A stretch of 64,000 nt of DNA from contig JAWHQI010000005.1 in NCBI GenBank assembly GCA_033032865.1, forward strand, positions 13,416,001 through 13,480,000. The letters are read 5' to 3'. The position numbers and the translations under genes were made by a program. A model generated the notes under the pieces. That model was not told the origin of the DNA and did not search any database. It saw nothing but the letters and a program-made list of their open reading frames with translations. This DNA comes from Dactylorhiza incarnata. Its lineage: Eukaryota; Streptophyta; Magnoliopsida; Asparagales; Orchidaceae. Shown here in pieces: positions 55,697 through 64,000 of the stretch (position 1 is its first letter; every line of letters starts with the position of its first letter).

Positions 55697-56611
55697 CTAA
55701 GGATAAAAGCGTTTAAGGTCATCGCCACTCCATGTGTGGCTGAGGAGCTGGCCCTCCACATTCTGAAGGCGGTACCCCCCAGACTTTAGTGCTTCTTCCA
55801 CGACATAGGGGCCTTCCCAGTTGGGGTTAAGCTTTCCCACCGCTGCGGATCTGCCAGCCGCGTCGACCTTCTTGAGTACCAGATCTCCCTTCTCGAACTG
55901 CTTGATCCTGACGTGCCTGTCAAAATACTTGGCCATCCGCCGCTTGACCTCTTCTTGATGGATGGCTGCTCGATCCCGAGCTTCTTCGATGAGGTCGAGG
56001 GAGAGCCGCAACTCCTCCTCGTTCTCGGCTCTCCAATCTTCCTCTCCATTTGTGGCGACCGTGACCCGTGGTGTTGTAATTTCGAACTCTATGGGGATGA
56101 CCGCCTCGCAGCCGTGAGAGAGCCTGAAAGGGGTCTCTCCCGTGGCGGTGTTGGGGGTGGTTCTTAAATCCCATAGGACTGAGGGGAGCTGTTCCACCCA
56201 ATTGCCTTTGAGATTTTCCACCTTTTTCTTGAGCAAGTTCACGATGACTTTGTTCGCTGCCTCTACCTGCCCGTTGCTCCTGGGATGGTGGACGGACGCA
56301 AACCTAAGGTCTATCCCCAGCTGGCCACAGAAGCTGATGAATTCCTCGCTTGCGAACTGCGGTCCATTATCCGTGACTATGGCCTGCGGAAGCCCATGTC
56401 GACAAATGATCTCCCCCCATACGAAGTTGCGGATTACCTGGGAGGTGACCTTAGCCAACGCCTTGACCTCCAGCCACTTTGTGAAGTAGTCAATCATGAC
56501 TAGGAGAAATCTCCTCTGCCCGCTAGCCTGGGGGAAGGGTCCTACCAGATCCATTCCCCATATGGCGAATGGCCAGGGCGCCGTGATACTCTTCAGCCTC
56601 TGAGCTGGCAT
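55697..56611 (-). pseudogene. int: Tat1 integrase (core and C-terminus)
   Basis: 304 codons after a single TAG (56612-56614) that splits it from the zinc-binding part at the end of the upstream frame (HKCQMFAPL). The core is clear: WGMDLVGPFPQASG with the first Asp, VTDNGPQFASEEF with the second, and HHPRSNGQVEAANKVI with the Glu. The C-terminal part has FDRHVRIKQFEKGDLVLKKV and ends HTWSGDDLKRFYP. I see no chromodomain, in line with the Tat lineage. Apart from the one stop it is complete. Confidence 0.95.
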
Positions 56612-56614
56612 AAG

Positions 56615-59596
56615 CTAAAGCGGGGCGAACATTTGGCACTTATGGCATCTCTTGGCGAAGGCTGCCGCGTCTTTGCTTAGGGTTGGCCAGAAGTACCCCT
56701 GCCTCACTATTCTTGCCTCCAACATCCTGCTCCCCGAGTGGCTGCCGCACTCGCCGGAGTGGACTTCTTCCAAGATCCTTGGGACCTCTTCCTCCGAGAT
56801 GCATCGGGCCAGGAGGCCCGAGAGGGTCTTCCGATACAAGTCACCCTCATGGAGCACATAGTAGGCAGACTTATACCGGAAGCGCCTCTGGTCCGGAACT
56901 TCTTCCGGAAATTTTCCCGTTGCAAGGAAGGTGACGAAGGGATCCTTCCAGGAGGGCCGTTGTTCTACTTCCATGAGCTCTCCTTCTTCAATCGAAGGAC
57001 GGAATAGGTCCGTCAGGGTCCCTCCGGCTCGAGGACCAGATTTTGCCAACCGATCTGCCGGGGTGCTCTCCTCTCGTGGGACATGCTGGATGGAGAAAGT
57101 TTTGAACGTCCCCACGAGACCTTTGACTTTTGCTAAATACTTCATGAGCACAGGTTCCCTTGTTTCGAACTCTCCCCTTATCTGAGAAGCTATTATCATG
57201 GAATCCGTGAGGACCTCCACGTCATGGACCCCAAGCTCCCGGGCCAACCGCAGGCCGGCGATTACAGCCTCATACTCCGCCTGGTTGTTGGTGATTGGGA
57301 AGTGTATCACTAGCGTCTGCTCTATCTTTACTCCGTGGGGACTCTCCAGCACCACCCCTCCTCCAAGAGAATTCTTGCCCGAAGCCCCGTCCACCAGCAG
57401 CTTCCACGGAATGTGACGAGGGGCTCCGTCTTCTTTCATCTCGGCCACGAAATCTGTCATGAAATCAGCTACCACCTGCGCCTTCATAGATAATCGAGGG
57501 ACAAAGGTAATGTTGAATTCACTTAGCTCGATTGACCATTTTGCGAGTCTTCCAGAGTGCTCCACTCCTTCGAAGATCTGGCGGAGTGGATGGTCCGTCA
57601 CTACTTGGATCGAATGGGCCTGGAAGTATGGCCTGAGCTTCCTTGCTGCGATGACCAGGGCAAAGGCCAACTTTTCTAAAATTGGGTACCTGAGCTCCGC
57701 TTCCCTCAGGACCCTGCTTACGTAGTAGACTGGCAGCTGCTTCTTTCCTTCCTCTCGAACCAGGACGGAGCTTACGGCCTCCGCCCCGACCCCGAGATAT
57801 AAATGTAGAACCTCCCCCTCTTTGGGACTTTGCAGTAGCGGAGCCTTGGTGAGTTGGCTCTTCAAGGCCTGAAAGGCCTCCTCGCATTCTCTCGTCCACT
57901 CAAACTTCCGATTGCCTCGTAGCGCTTTAAAGAAGGGGGAGCATTTTTCCCCTGCCCGGGATAGAAACCTGTTCAGCCCGGCGAGTCTTCCGGTCAAGCG
58001 CTGAACTTCCTTGGCGTTCCGGGGCGACCCCAGCTCCATTATAGCCCTAACCTTGTCCGGGTTAGGTTCTACCCCCCAGGGGGTGAGAAGGTGCCCGAGG
58101 AACTTCCCTTTGCTGGCCCCGAACACACACTTCAGGGGGTTCAGGCGCATCTTGTACTTGCGTAGGGTGGCAAAGGTCTCCTCGAGGTCCTGGATGTGAG
58201 AGCTCACACACTTGCTCTTTATCATAAGGTCATCCACGTAGACCTCCAGGTTCCTTCCCCTTTGTTTCTTAAATACCCGATCCATCATCTTCTGGTAGGT
58301 TGCTCCTGCATTTTTCAGCCCGAAGGGCATCATCTTATAGCAGTAGCATCCCTCCCTGGTGATGAACGAGACATCTTTGACGTCCGGGGGGTGCATTCTT
58401 ATTTGGTGATAACCTGAAAAAGCATCCAAAAAACTCATCACAGAAAAACCGACGGCTGAGTCAACCAGCGTGTCGATCCGAGGCAAGGGATAACAATCCT
58501 TAGGACAGGCCTTATTTAACAATGAAAAGTCCACACACATACGCCAGCGGCCATCGGCCTTTTTTACCATTACGACATTGGAGACCCAGCCTGGATACTG
58601 GATCTCCGTTACAAAACCTGCCTCGAGGAGTTTCGCCACCTCCTCGCGGATCGGTCCTTCAATCTTGTCAGCTATAGTCCTTCTCTTCTGCCGGATGGGG
58701 CGGGCTTCTGGATCGAGGTTGAGACGATGGCAAGCCACGTCCGCCTCGATGCCTGGCATGTCCGCTGCGCTCCACGCGAAGATGTCCATGTTCTTCTGGA
58801 TGCACTCCAGCATCCTTCTCTGGTCCTCCGGGCCGAGGCCCCCGCTGACCCGCACCTTCTCCACCCCTCCTGCCTGGGTGGTAACCTCCATCTCTATCAC
58901 CTCTTCTGTCGGCTCGAGCCGGGCTGGTTCTTCCCACTGGCCCTTCGCTTCTCGCCCCTCCTCCCGGGCCTTTTCTCCTGCAGCTCCTTCCGCCTCCATC
59001 GGCTCGACCTCCTGCTCCTCATGAGCGACCTCCAACAACTCCTCTCGGGCATCGCCCTCTCCCCCTTCTTCCTCCTTCTCCTCTTCCTCTCCTGGCCCCT
59101 CCGGCCTCACCATCTCTTCATCCATCTTTTCGGCATCCGCCATCCATGAAATGGTGTTGACGGCAGTCACGTAGCACTGCCTCGCCACCTTAGCATCTCC
59201 TCGGACGCGAATCTGGACTCCTCCACTATGGAGCTTTAAGCATTGATGGTACGATGAGGGCACGCACCGGAAGGCGCTGATGAGGGGTCGGCCGAAGATG
59301 GCGTTATAGCTGCTCGGAGCGTCCACGATGATGAACCGGCAGTTTCTTGGGACTCCTCCTAGCGTCACCTGGAGACCTACGCCTCCCTCGACCTCCTTCC
59401 GCTCTCCCGAGAAACCAAACAGTGGTCCGTCGGAGGCCTGCACTCTCTTCTTCTCTACCTCCATCGCGTCGAAAGATTTTTTGAAGATCACATTCACCGA
59501 GCTCCCGTTGTCCACCAGGATCCGAGAGACCGTGAAGTTTTCTATTGCCGTCTGGATCACCAGGGCGTCGCAGAATGGGTCTTCGTAGTCTGGCAT
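56615..59596 (-). pseudogene. pol: Tat1 protease, RT, RNase H, second RNase H and integrase zinc domain
   Basis: 993 codons. Protease: LVDNGSSVNVIF with DNGSS at residues 29-33. An acidic linker spans 150-240. RT: FLDAFSGYHQIR at 389-400, catalytic YVDD at 453-456, FLGHLLT. First RNase H (about 590-690): HLYLGVGAEAVSSVL has Gly where the first catalytic Asp is expected, so it may be weak. Second RNase H (about 735-870): LLVDGASGKNSLGG, NNQAEYEAVIAG and VLTDSMIIASQ keep D, E, D. Integrase zinc domain at the end. It ends at a TAG stop. It opens in a different frame from gag, overlapping by about 40 bp, which is either a frameshift mutation or programmed shifting. Confidence 0.95.
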
Positions 59597-61110
59597 ATCT
59601 TCTGAGGAGAAGGTGAGCTTCTCAGAGGGGGTGGGGTCTGGGAAGTCGACGCGACGTCCCTTCGGAACATGGCCTGGAAGCTCCTCTTGCGAGAGGCCTC
59701 TATCCCAACCCCACCGTGAATCACCCCGATTCCCCCCCTGGTTCCTGTATCTGCCCTATCCTCACACCGGTCCTCTTCTGCCTCTGGAAGCACTTCCTCA
59801 ATTCTGGCATGCGGTCGCCGTGGCTGTCCTCTTTCCCTCATTTCCAAGAACTCTGGGCAGGTGGCGATCGCGTGACCTTCTTCCTGATGAAAGTCACAGT
59901 AAGGCAACGCCACCCTGTCCTCTCTTCCAGCTCTTCCTCTTCCTCCTCTCGCTCCTCTACCTCTTCTCCCTCGGCCTACCGCCATGGCTTGCTCCCTCGG
60001 GGGGTTAGGGGGTCTGGGACCCTGCCTCCACCCCTGATTCACTCCTCCTGCCTCCCTTCCTTGGTACCTTTCATCCTGACCTCGTGCTGGTCCTTCCTGG
60101 TTCCTCCAGCCCAACCTGTTGTTGGGTTCTTGGTTCCTCCAAAACCGAGGTGGTCTTTCGAACCCCTGGCCCCTGGGCTCCTCTCGCCTTCTTCCTTCTG
60201 GCTACCTCGCCTCGGGCTCGCTCATCTTTGCCAACCTTTTATAGAATTCGGGGTTGGCTGCCTCCCCTTCAATCTCCTCCGCGGCTCTCTCCATCAACTC
60301 CTCGAAGGATACAGGAGGTCTTCTCTTCAGGTCCATCTTGAAGAACCCCTCTCGCAGCCCTACGATGAATGCCATCTGGAGGGCGAATCCCGGCACCTCC
60401 TGCACTAGGTGTATCTCCTCCTGGAACCTGTCCACGTACTTGGCCAGGGATTCCCCCTCCCTCTGCCTGATCTTGAAAAGAGCCTCCGCATCCTTCTTCC
60501 TCTTCTTTGACGTCGAGAAACGTAGTCGGAAGCTTCGGCGCAGATCATCGAACGCATAGATGGAACCTGTGGGAAGTTGGTGGAACCAGTCCCTTGCTTT
60601 CTCCTTCAGGGTGGTTGCGAAGAGTCGGCATTGGAAAGAATCCGACATGGGAAGGATTGAAGTCATGTCCTCGAACCACTGCAGGTGCACAACTGGATCC
60701 TCCTTGCCGGTGTAGTAGGACATCTCCGGCCCACGAAACCCTTCTGGCACTGGGGCCGAGAGGATCATCTCGCAGAAGGGGCTCCCTTCCCCTGTTCGGC
60801 GAGTGGTCCTCTCGCGCGGGACCAACTCACACACCTCAGCACTCGCCGGACTGCTGAACAACTGCCGTCCGGGGAGGTCTCGCGCTCTTCCTTCTGCTGG
60901 CACCTCCTTCCCCGGTCGCTGCCCCGGTGCGTTCTCGCCAATCTGCAAAGGCGGGACCACTGGGACCACCGGGGTCTCGCACTCGGTCCTTGCTGCGAGA
61001 ATCGTCTGCAGGACCTCTCGCTTGAACTTCTCAAACATCTCCAGCCACTCGCCTGCCGCTGGTGGCTGCGAGTGACCTGAGTCAGAACCATTTCCTCCAT
61101 CTCCTGTCAT
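59557..61110 (-). pseudogene. gag: Tat1 gag, one stop
   Basis: The ATG at 61108-61110 (MTGDGGNGSD) is preferred; the open frame extends a few codons further to 61137. The retrotransposon gag domain spans about 60400-60760 (PVVHLQWFEDMTSILP, ARDWFHQLPTGSIYAFDDL, LAKYVDRFQEEIHLV). A TAG at 60202-60204 interrupts it, and the same frame continues to 59557 with a Gly/Arg-rich stretch and one zinc-finger-like motif CDFHQEEGHAIATC. Gag forms the particle shell and packages RNA. It lies only about 60 bp from the LTR. Confidence 0.9.
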
Positions 61111-61147
61111 CGAAACCAGCTTGGGATTTTCTTTCACCGGCTACGGT

Positions 61148-61168
61148 CCACGCTCACCGCACCAAAAA
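61148..61168 (-). promoter_or_regulatory. primer-binding site region of Tat1
   Basis: On the - strand TGGTGCGGTGAGCGTGGACC follows the 5' LTR after a short T run. The TGG start is typical of primer sites, since it pairs with the CCA tail. I could not assign the tRNA from memory. Confidence 0.6.
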
Positions 61169-61847
61169 TGTTGAAACCAGCAACTGGTCTCTTGAGTTCG
61201 GACCCACTGGGGGTGTAGCCGATGCTTATTTCTCCCTCACTAGACTCTCCTGACGGTGGATGCTGGAAACGGAATAGACCCAAGGCTGAAGCGAGGAGGT
61301 CCCGCCACACACCCGGAAGATCTTAGAGAGCTTCCCCTCCCAAGCCAAAGCTCAACCGGGCACCTTGGAGGGCACTGGCTGCCAACCAAAACTAGCCTAG
61401 AGGAGAGGATTCTCTAAAATCGGATCTCCTCCAAGGTGCCCTTAAGGGTCTATTTATAGTTTTCCGAGGCTGGTCTGCAAATAGCATGAATCCGCCTTTT
61501 AATTTTACTAACCGCACCCCAAATTGGTCTGCTGATAACCTAACTCCGCTGTTCCGAAGGGCTATTTGCAGCCCACCCGGGGTATCATGGTCATTTCCTC
61601 CTCAAAGCCTTCTGGGCGAGTGGTCCGTGAGGGAACCACTCGCCGAGTTCCCTCTTGACTGGGCGAATGCTCAAGCCCCTGAGCGAATGGTCCGTGGAGG
61701 CACCACTCGTCGGGCTCCCTCTCTCCTGCATCCTACCCCCACTAATCTGAGGATCCTTTTTCCTGTCTCGGTATGGGCGAATGGTCTGGCTGACCCCTGT
61801 CCCATCAACTGACTCGAGGGACCCACTCGCCAAATACGGGTTGTACA
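61169..61847 (-). repeat. 5' LTR of Tat1
   Basis: 679 bp, TGTTGAAACC...GTTGTACA on the + strand. The TATA box (- strand, CTATAAATAG) is at 61450-61459. Confidence 0.95.
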
Positions 61848-62528
61848 ACGGCTATAGCAATTAATGCTTCTGCCAAACGGCTATAATATTTAATGCTTGC
61901 AAGATGTAATGTCAGAACACAATATATATAGCAATATATAAAATAGAATAAAGAAATTTTGCTAAAATAAAGTCTGACAGCAAAATAGAATAGGAAATAT
62001 AATTCTGTCTAAATTTAGTCGAGCTGAGCTCAACTTTCGTCGACCTCAAACATTTCATATTACTGTTTCTGAAAAGCTGTTGGATTTCATTGAGCGCCGT
62101 TCGTTATTCGTCGACCTCGGTTCCACGTTCGTCGATCGTAGCTTTCCTTGCTATAATCTGTCGAGCACTGCTTATAAAAGAGATGTTCGTCGATCGTCGT
62201 TCGACGTTTGCCGAGCGCCGTTCGACGAAATGTCGAACTAAAAATTAATATATGAAATATTTTATTTCACTTATATTTTCTTATATTAATTTCTCTTATA
62301 TTATTTAGCCTATTATTATATATATATTTCGTAGTATATTATTTATATATATATATATATATTATTGTAAGCCTTTTTAACTTAATGATAATTAATCTAA
62401 GTTGTAATATATATTATGATATAAACTTAGATATTAAAGGTGGATCCTAACTCAAATCAAAACTAAGGTTTCAACAATCTCCCACTATTTGAGTTGGGAT
62501 CCTAATCCAAATTAACTAGGTTCTAACA
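61848..62528 (-). repeat. Cop-E LTR, piece 3 (U3)
   Basis: It begins with the right ACGGC duplication of Tat1. It contains TCGTCGA/GTCGAC words (62028-62236) upstream, on the - strand, of a TATA-like run (about 61921-61940). It ends with TTCTAACA, complement of the LTR start TGTTAGAA. A second copy of the LTR start plus purine tract is at about 62473-62490. Confidence 0.8.
62028..62236. repeat. U3 array of TCGTCGA words (Cop-E LTR)
   Basis: Words TTCGTCGACCT, TTCGTCGATCG and TTCGACGAAATG recur about ten times. The cores resemble those of Cop2 (CGTCGA) but the context differs. Confidence 0.8.
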
Positions 62529-62960
62529 ATCTCCCCCTATTTGGTTTAGGATTCCTAAGCATAAAAAGTCTTGAGTTGCTTAAGGGTTTAGAGATTATTT
62601 ATTTTTCTTTTATAACTGAGCAATTTCTGATATCCTAAATCTTGATTAAAATAGGAATTTTAATAAGTGAATTACTAGCTGTTTATTAGATTCTAGGAAT
62701 TTAAGAATCAAAAAGACAAAGTCTGATAGCATCTTTCTATAGAATCCTCTTTAATCAGAAGAGACTCACACTCAGTGCCAAGATCATTTCTGATCAATGC
62801 AACTACAGTAGAATGCTCAACATGATTTTAGAAGAAAAATCTGTAAGAAAATGAAGTCTATCTGATATTGCTTTTAAGATAGAAAAATTCAAAAATCATA
62901 AAACTGTTGTTCTAATTTACTTATAACTTAAGTAGAAACATTATAATGTTAAAACAAAAT
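62529..62960 (-). other. polypurine tract and 3' interior end of Cop-E
   Basis: ATCTCCCCCTATTT at 62529-62542 is the complement of AAATAGGGGGAGAT, the copia polypurine tract. The rest is AT-rich and without a frame, as in the last part of the Cop1 interior. Confidence 0.75.
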
Positions 62961-63104
62961 TGTTGGAGCATGCATTTCGCACTCTTCCGGTTTGATAATA
63001 ACGAAGTCCCGTTTGTATTTGATTCTATTTTTATTAATGGTGTGCAGGTAACAGGTATGAGATGTTCACAATTCTGCTGGAGCTCAATTTGAGAATATGA
63101 AATT

Positions 63105-63425
63105 TTCACTCTCGGAATTTTCCGACAGCTGATGTCGCCCAGGCGACAGCAGAGAAGTTACAACAACTTCCCCCACAGCAACACGACGAGTGGCAGTTTT
63201 GCACTGTCGGAAATCCGACATCGATGTCGCCCATGCGACAGCTCGGAGGTTAGAGCAACTGCCCGCACGACAGCACTACGAGCGGAAGTTTTGCGCTGTC
63301 GGAAATCCGACATCGATGTCGCCCAGGCGACAACTCGGAGGTTACAACAACTGCACGCACGACAGCACTACGACGACAGTTTAGCGCTGTCGGAGATTCC
63401 GACAGTCAATGTCGCCCAGGCGACA
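63105..63425. repeat. U3 array of two palindromes, about 92-bp unit (LTR-G)
   Basis: Each unit holds TGTCGCCCAGGCGACA (7-bp arms) and TGTCGGAAATCCGACA (7-bp arms). TGTCGCCC starts near 63133, 63225, 63317 and 63410. Confidence 0.9.
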
Positions 63426-63433
63426 TCGAACTT

Positions 63434-63445
63434 CTATATATAGGC
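63434..63445 (+). promoter_or_regulatory. TATA box of LTR-G
   Basis: CTATATATAGGC, about 10 bp after the palindrome array. Confidence 0.75.
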
Positions 63446-64000
63446 TCCTTTTGTTCGTGCATTCCAAGCATTGAGAATTTCAAGTCCCTTCCTGAGTACA
63501 TACGAACCAGAGAGATCCAGAACCTCATCAACTCCCATTTGTGCTTAGAAGGTTTGAGATTGAAGATGAGATCGGGCGCGCTTCTTCATCAACGATCATC
63601 TCGAGGCTTCAACCTTCCTTTCAGAGATCTGAATTTCTAGGGAGTTATTCTTTTCATATTGTATTTTCATTTATATACATTTCATTTTGTATTGGTAGAG
63701 AAATCGTCGTCTTGCGTGTGGCGTCTAAGTCCTTGCGTGGCTTAGGGGAAAATCGCTTCCTTGTGTGGAGCGTCCAAGTCCTTGCGTGGCTTGGTGGGAA
63801 ATCGTGGCCTTGTGTGCTACGTCTAGATCTTGGGAAGATCTAGAGGATAGGCTTGGGCTTGGTCTAGAGAGAGACAAGTGATAGCCTTCCGATCCTTGGG
63901 AGAAGGATTGGTAAACACAAAATTGTAAAAGGGTTATTATCATATTTGTGCCTTGATCTTAAGCATTGTTAAGATCATATTATTTGTATGTGATTTTCAT

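Larger units (their letters stand above)
49103..61847 (-). mobile_element. Tat1: Tat/Ogre-like Ty3/gypsy retrotransposon with antisense genes
   Basis: 12,745 bp. On the - strand: 5' LTR (61169-61847), gag, protease, RT, RNase H, a second (archaeal-type) RNase H, integrase, a 17-unit tandem array, and 3' LTR (49103-49780). On the + strand, between array and 3' LTR, lie two spliced genes. Dual RNase H and extra antisense ORFs are known marks of the plant Tat lineage. LTRs differ at about 11 of 678 positions by eye. Only three defects interrupt gag-pol. Confidence 0.95.
41757..62960 (-). mobile_element. Cop-E: copia-type element, 3' LTR and 3' interior, split by TK-young and Tat1
   Basis: On the - strand, a polypurine tract (complement ATCTCCCCCTATTT at 62529) precedes an LTR that starts TGTTAGAACC and ends CACTTTCA, the same ending as Cop2. 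The LTR lies in three pieces (41757-42029, 48443-49102, 61848-62528), about 1.6 kb in total. The interior (62529-62960) continues to the right and is cut by LTR-G. Gag and pol would be outside the window. Confidence 0.8.
62961..64000 (+). repeat. LTR-G: start of an LTR cut by the window end
   Basis: It starts TGTTGGAGCATGC with no purine tract before it, so it is a 5' or solo LTR inserted in Cop-E. It contains an array of TGTCGCC/GGCGACA palindromes (63105-63425), a TATA box (CTATATATAGGC, 63434-63445), and after it tandem repeats around AAGTCCTTGCGTGGCTT (63727 and 63776) with AGATCTTGGGAAGATCT. Lineage not assignable; the plan resembles the copia LTRs. Confidence 0.75.

Noticed and set aside
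63132..63443. 103-codon frame in LTR-G
   Set aside because: It spans the palindrome array of an LTR U3 and is explained by the repeat unit.

Overview
The window is nuclear DNA of a flowering plant and consists almost entirely of nested LTR retrotransposons. No host gene, rRNA, tRNA or CRISPR array could be supported. The evidence for a plant is the content: Ty1/copia Sirevirus-like elements primed by initiator-Met tRNA, Ty3/gypsy Athila-like elements primed by tRNA-Asp, a Tat/Ogre-like gypsy element with two RNase H domains and antisense intron-containing genes, and LTR promoters with plant-type TATA boxes. The species cannot be named from the sequence.

Layout. (1) 1-6862, + strand: 3' part of a copia element (here Cop1): pol remnant, second ORF, 3' LTR. 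(2) 6863-8553: unassigned. (3) 8559-14215, + strand: a complete gag-only copia-type element (Cop2) with 5-bp target duplication AGGGT. (4) 14221-17257: unassigned, with local repeats. (5) 17258-18649, + strand: LTR piece of a family called TK here, after the twin zinc knuckles of its protein. (6) 18650-39049, - strand: an older TK element (TK-old) inserted in that LTR and itself split by an Athila-like element (Ath1, 22645-37997, target duplication AAGAG). (7) 39050-41756, + strand: 5' LTR and leader of a gypsy-type element (Gyp-C), inserted in the right LTR of TK-old. (8) 41757-62960, - strand: LTR and 3' internal end of another copia element (Cop-E), inserted in Gyp-C. Its LTR is split by a young TK element (TK-young, 42030-48442, target duplication GTGCC) and by a Tat-like element (Tat1, 49103-61847, target duplication ACGGC). 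(9) 62961-64000, + strand: start of another LTR (LTR-G) inside Cop-E. The nest is at least five levels deep: TK LTR > TK-old > Gyp-C > Cop-E > TK-young and Tat1.

How the parts work together. Autonomous elements (Ath1, Tat1, Cop1) carry gag, protease, reverse transcriptase, RNase H and integrase remnants, all with stops or frameshifts. Cop2 (gag only) and TK (a protein with two CCHC knuckles only) are non-autonomous and must have borrowed enzymes. TK shares its tRNA-Asp primer site with Ath1 and has a similar polypurine motif. Tat1 carries, besides gag-pol, two spliced genes on the opposite strand, each behind its own TATA box, and a 17-copy 87-bp tandem array between the convergent gene sets.

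The most interesting general pattern is that nearly every LTR family here, copia or gypsy, has its own array of short CG-centred palindromes just upstream of the TATA box. The three copia LTRs and LTR-G also have tandem short repeats downstream of it, several with hairpin arms. In Cop1 the palindrome array plus a TATA box is repeated inside the element, in front of the second ORF, which looks like a second internal promoter.
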